This document shows positions 22,945 through 24,305 of a stretch of 24,305 bases of DNA, one piece after another. The position numbers and the translations under genes were made by a program. The stretch is taken from the NCBI GenBank assembly GCA_016284485.1, contig JAEEOX010000090.1:1-24305 (forward strand). Direction: 5' to 3'. The DNA is from Bacillota bacterium (GTDB lineage Bacteria > Bacillota > Clostridia > Peptostreptococcales > Anaerovoracaceae). The notes under the pieces were generated by a model. That model made no database searches. It was not told where the DNA came from and saw only the letters and a program-made list of their open reading frames with translations. Each line of letters opens with the position of its first letter. Positions within the stretch are counted from its first letter, which is position 1.

Positions 22945-23190
22945 TTACTCTGCTACGTAGGGAAGAAGCGCAACGGTTCTAGCTCTCTTGATAGCTGTTG
23001 TGACAGCTCTCTGATGCATGGAGCATGTTCCTGTGATCCTCTTGGGAAGGATCTTGCCTCTTTCGGTCACGTACTTTCTAAGCTTCTCAACGTCCTTGTA
23101 GTCGATGGTCTCGGCCTTGTCAGCGCAGAACTGGCAAACCTTTTTCCTTCTCATGCCGGTAGGACGATTGCTGCTTCTCTTCTCGTACAT
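22945..23190 (-). CDS. rpsR: 30S ribosomal protein S18
   Basis: 81 residues. The core CQFCADKAETIDYKDVEKLR, LRKYVTERGKILPKRITG and HQRAVTTAIKRARTVALLPY is typical S18. It keeps a zinc-type set, C19-x2-C22 and C56-x2-H59 (C+ form). S18 binds 16S rRNA in the platform as a pair with S6. AGAGGAG precedes the ATG at 23190. It is last in the rpsF-ssb-rpsR operon. Confidence 0.98.
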   Translation of the reverse strand: MYEKRSSNRPTGMRRKKVCQFCADKAETIDYKDVEKLRKYVTERGKILPKRITGTCSMHQRAVTTAIKRARTVALLPYVAE

Positions 23191-23221
23191 GTTTCTTATC
23201 TCCTCTCTTTAGCGGAAGGGG

Positions 23222-23653
23222 TCAGAACGGGATGTCCTCTTCGATGGCTGTGAAGCCTTCGGGTGTGAAGTCATCCTTGGGTTCGCTCTGGGACTGATAG
23301 CCGGAGTCGAAACCGTTGTCTCTTCTGTTCTCTCTGTCTCCCCATTCCAGGAATTCTACTCTGTCAGCGATGACGTCTGTGGTGTAAACGGTTACACCGT
23401 CCTTGTTGGTATAGCTTCCGGTCTGGATTCTTCCCTGGATGCCAACCATTCTGCCCTTCTTGAGGAACTTCTCGCAGTTCTCGGCCTGCTTGCCGAATAC
23501 TGTGATCCTCGGGAAGTCAGCCTTTCTCTCCTCGCCCTGACGGCTGGGCCTGTCAATGGCGATGGTGAATGAGCATACAGCCATCTGGCTCTGGCTCGTG
23601 TATCTGACTTCAGGGTCTCTCGTCAGTCTTCCGATAAGTACAACGCTGTTCAT
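23222..23653 (-). CDS. ssb: Single-stranded DNA-binding protein
   Basis: 143 residues. The OB fold spans about 1-105 (MNSVVLIGRLTRDPEVRYT, FPRITVFGKQAENCEKFLKKG, IQGRIQTGSYTNKDG), then a Gln/Ser/Asp-rich flexible linker and the acidic tip EEDIPF that recruits partner proteins such as RarA. GAGGTAA precedes the ATG at 23653. It lies between rpsF (12 bp upstream) and rpsR, the standard Bacillota order. Confidence 0.98.
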   Translation of the reverse strand: MNSVVLIGRLTRDPEVRYTSQSQMAVCSFTIAIDRPSRQGEERKADFPRITVFGKQAENCEKFLKKGRMVGIQGRIQTGSYTNKDGVTVYTTDVIADRVEFLEWGDRENRRDNGFDSGYQSQSEPKDDFTPEGFTAIEEDIPF

Positions 23654-23665
23654 GTGTTACCTCAC

Positions 23666-23953
23666 TTATTTCTCGTCTTTCGCGACGATGATGTGTCTCA
23701 TTACGTTGTCGGAAATTCTGAGCCTTCTGTCCAATTCCTTCGGCAGTGTGGGATTGCCTTCGAACTCGACGACTACATAGTAGCCTTCTGACTTCTTCTG
23801 AATCGGATATGCAAGTTTTCTCATTCCCCAGACATCTGTTTCGCCGACTACTCCATCAGCCGCGATGATCTCCTTAACTGTTTCGATTGTCGCGTCTTTC
23901 TTTTCGTCTTCTAAAGCAGGATCGATAATGAACATTACTTCATATTTTGTCAT
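23666..23953 (-). CDS. rpsF: 30S ribosomal protein S6
   Basis: 95 residues, full length: MTKYEVMFIIDPALEDEKKD, then DVWGMRKLAYPIQKKSEGYYVVVEFEG, and the C-terminal RRLRISDNVMRHIIVAKDEK. S6 pairs with S18 on the 30S platform. AAAGGAG precedes the ATG at 23953. It is first in the operon, with a strong promoter and a structured leader. Confidence 0.98.
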   Translation of the reverse strand: MTKYEVMFIIDPALEDEKKDATIETVKEIIAADGVVGETDVWGMRKLAYPIQKKSEGYYVVVEFEGNPTLPKELDRRLRISDNVMRHIIVAKDEK

Positions 23954-23982
23954 GTCTTTCTCCTTTCTCTGTGGACTTAACG

Positions 23983-24028
23983 GCTTAGGCTTGAGGCCTA
24001 AGCAGAGATCGCACGGTTAGACTCGTGC
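23983..24028 (-). promoter_or_regulatory. Structured rpsF leader, candidate S6:S18 autoregulatory element
   Basis: Two stems lie between the promoter and rpsF: GCACG/CGTGC (24028-24024 with 24015-24011) starting at the predicted +1, and an 8-bp stem GCTTAGGC/GCCTAAGC (24003-23996 with 23990-23983), loop CTCAA, followed by CGTTAAG. S6:S18 complexes are known to bind rpsF leaders in many bacteria. Position and a CCG after the stem fit, but I could not verify the consensus. Confidence 0.5.
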
Positions 24029-24034
24029 TCTACC

Positions 24035-24063
24035 ATTATACTCATGCAAAAGATACAATGCAA
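24035..24063 (-). promoter_or_regulatory. Promoter of the rpsF-ssb-rpsR operon
   Basis: On the minus strand, TTGCAT (24063-24058), a 17-bp spacer and a perfect TATAAT (24040-24035). Confidence 0.82.
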
Positions 24064-24103
24064 GAACTTTTTTGAGGAATTTCAAGGGTCTTCACGGGGC
24101 CCC

Positions 24104-24305
24104 TCAGTTGAAGGCGTGGCCAACGAAACAGTTGGTCACGAACCAGTCTCCGCCCAGTGCGTAAGCGCCCTTGGCGCCCACAGACTTGATGTATGCCCTG
24201 GCAGGATCCAGGAAGTTCTGGGCCGGGTAACCGTAGAGTATGGGAGCCACCAGAGCGTTGGCATAAAGTCCTCCCGCTATGCAGTCGGGGAAGTTGCCTC
24301 CGTAG
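24104..24305 (-). CDS. C-terminal part of a CWB2-like cell-surface protein (partial)
   Basis: The frame is open from the window edge to TGA at 24106-24104, 66 residues. It reads YGGNFPDCIAGGLYANALVA, PILYGYPAQNFLDPARAYIK, SVGAKGAYALGGDWFVTNCF, then VGHAFN. The G-x-NFPD-x-x-AG, API-L and A-x-x-LGG pattern is that of a cell-wall-binding-repeat-2 module, which would be the last domain. No clear terminator separates it from the rpsF promoter downstream. The rest of the protein lies outside the window. Confidence 0.65.
   Translation of the reverse strand, partial: YGGNFPDCIAGGLYANALVAPILYGYPAQNFLDPARAYIKSVGAKGAYALGGDWFVTNCFVGHAFN

Overview
The window reads as chromosomal DNA of an anaerobic Bacillota, most likely class Clostridia. 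The evidence is strong AGGAGG-type ribosome binding sites, CIRCE-controlled heat-shock genes, cell-wall-binding-repeat-2 (CWB2) surface proteins, a VTC/DUF4956 gene pair and the rpsF-ssb-rpsR operon. Coding DNA is moderately GC-rich; I cannot assign a genus.

Layout, left to right. 1-2876 is purine uptake and salvage: the tail of a probable nucleoside ABC permease, an NCS2/AzgA purine permease, a 48-aa small protein, an inverted-repeat array, and a phosphoribosyltransferase with a structured leader. 2974-7513 is housekeeping on the plus strand: a COG2509-type FAD protein, rarA, enolase and a small ABM-fold protein. A bidirectional terminator then separates these from the minus-strand oligopeptide ABC operon oppB-C-D-F-A (13449 down to 7608). 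13764-14337 is an Hsp20 gene under CIRCE. 14443-14702 is a repeat element. 14834-17250 holds a hypothetical protein and a secreted CWB2 protein. 17314-20027 is clpB, also under CIRCE. 20139-21599 is a probable polyphosphate polymerase plus DUF4956 membrane protein, followed by a PlsC-type acyltransferase whose transcript looks leaderless. 22541-22800 is a second copy of the repeat element. 22945-24063 is rpsF-ssb-rpsR on the minus strand, and the window ends inside a second CWB2-like gene.

Two observations stand out. (1) The intergenic elements at 14443-14702 and 22541-22800 are homologous and exactly equal in length (260 bp). They share identical end blocks and the same geometry of three inverted-repeat units. 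Each copy nevertheless has its own arm sequence, and all six arms agree within a copy (TACCGC/GCGGTA in one, TTACTGTA/TACAGTAA in the other). The arms therefore appear to have changed as a set. A third array (1884-2082) has comparable geometry with yet another arm (TAGGCTACA/TGTAGCCTA) but no shared flanks. (2) The OppA-type binding protein is read as a circular permutation: signal peptide, then the family's C-terminal half, then its N-terminal half, in one open frame of 586 residues. A weaker recurring pattern is a hairpin that begins at or within a few bases of the predicted transcription start of four minus-strand transcripts (opp, hsp20, clpB, rpsF).
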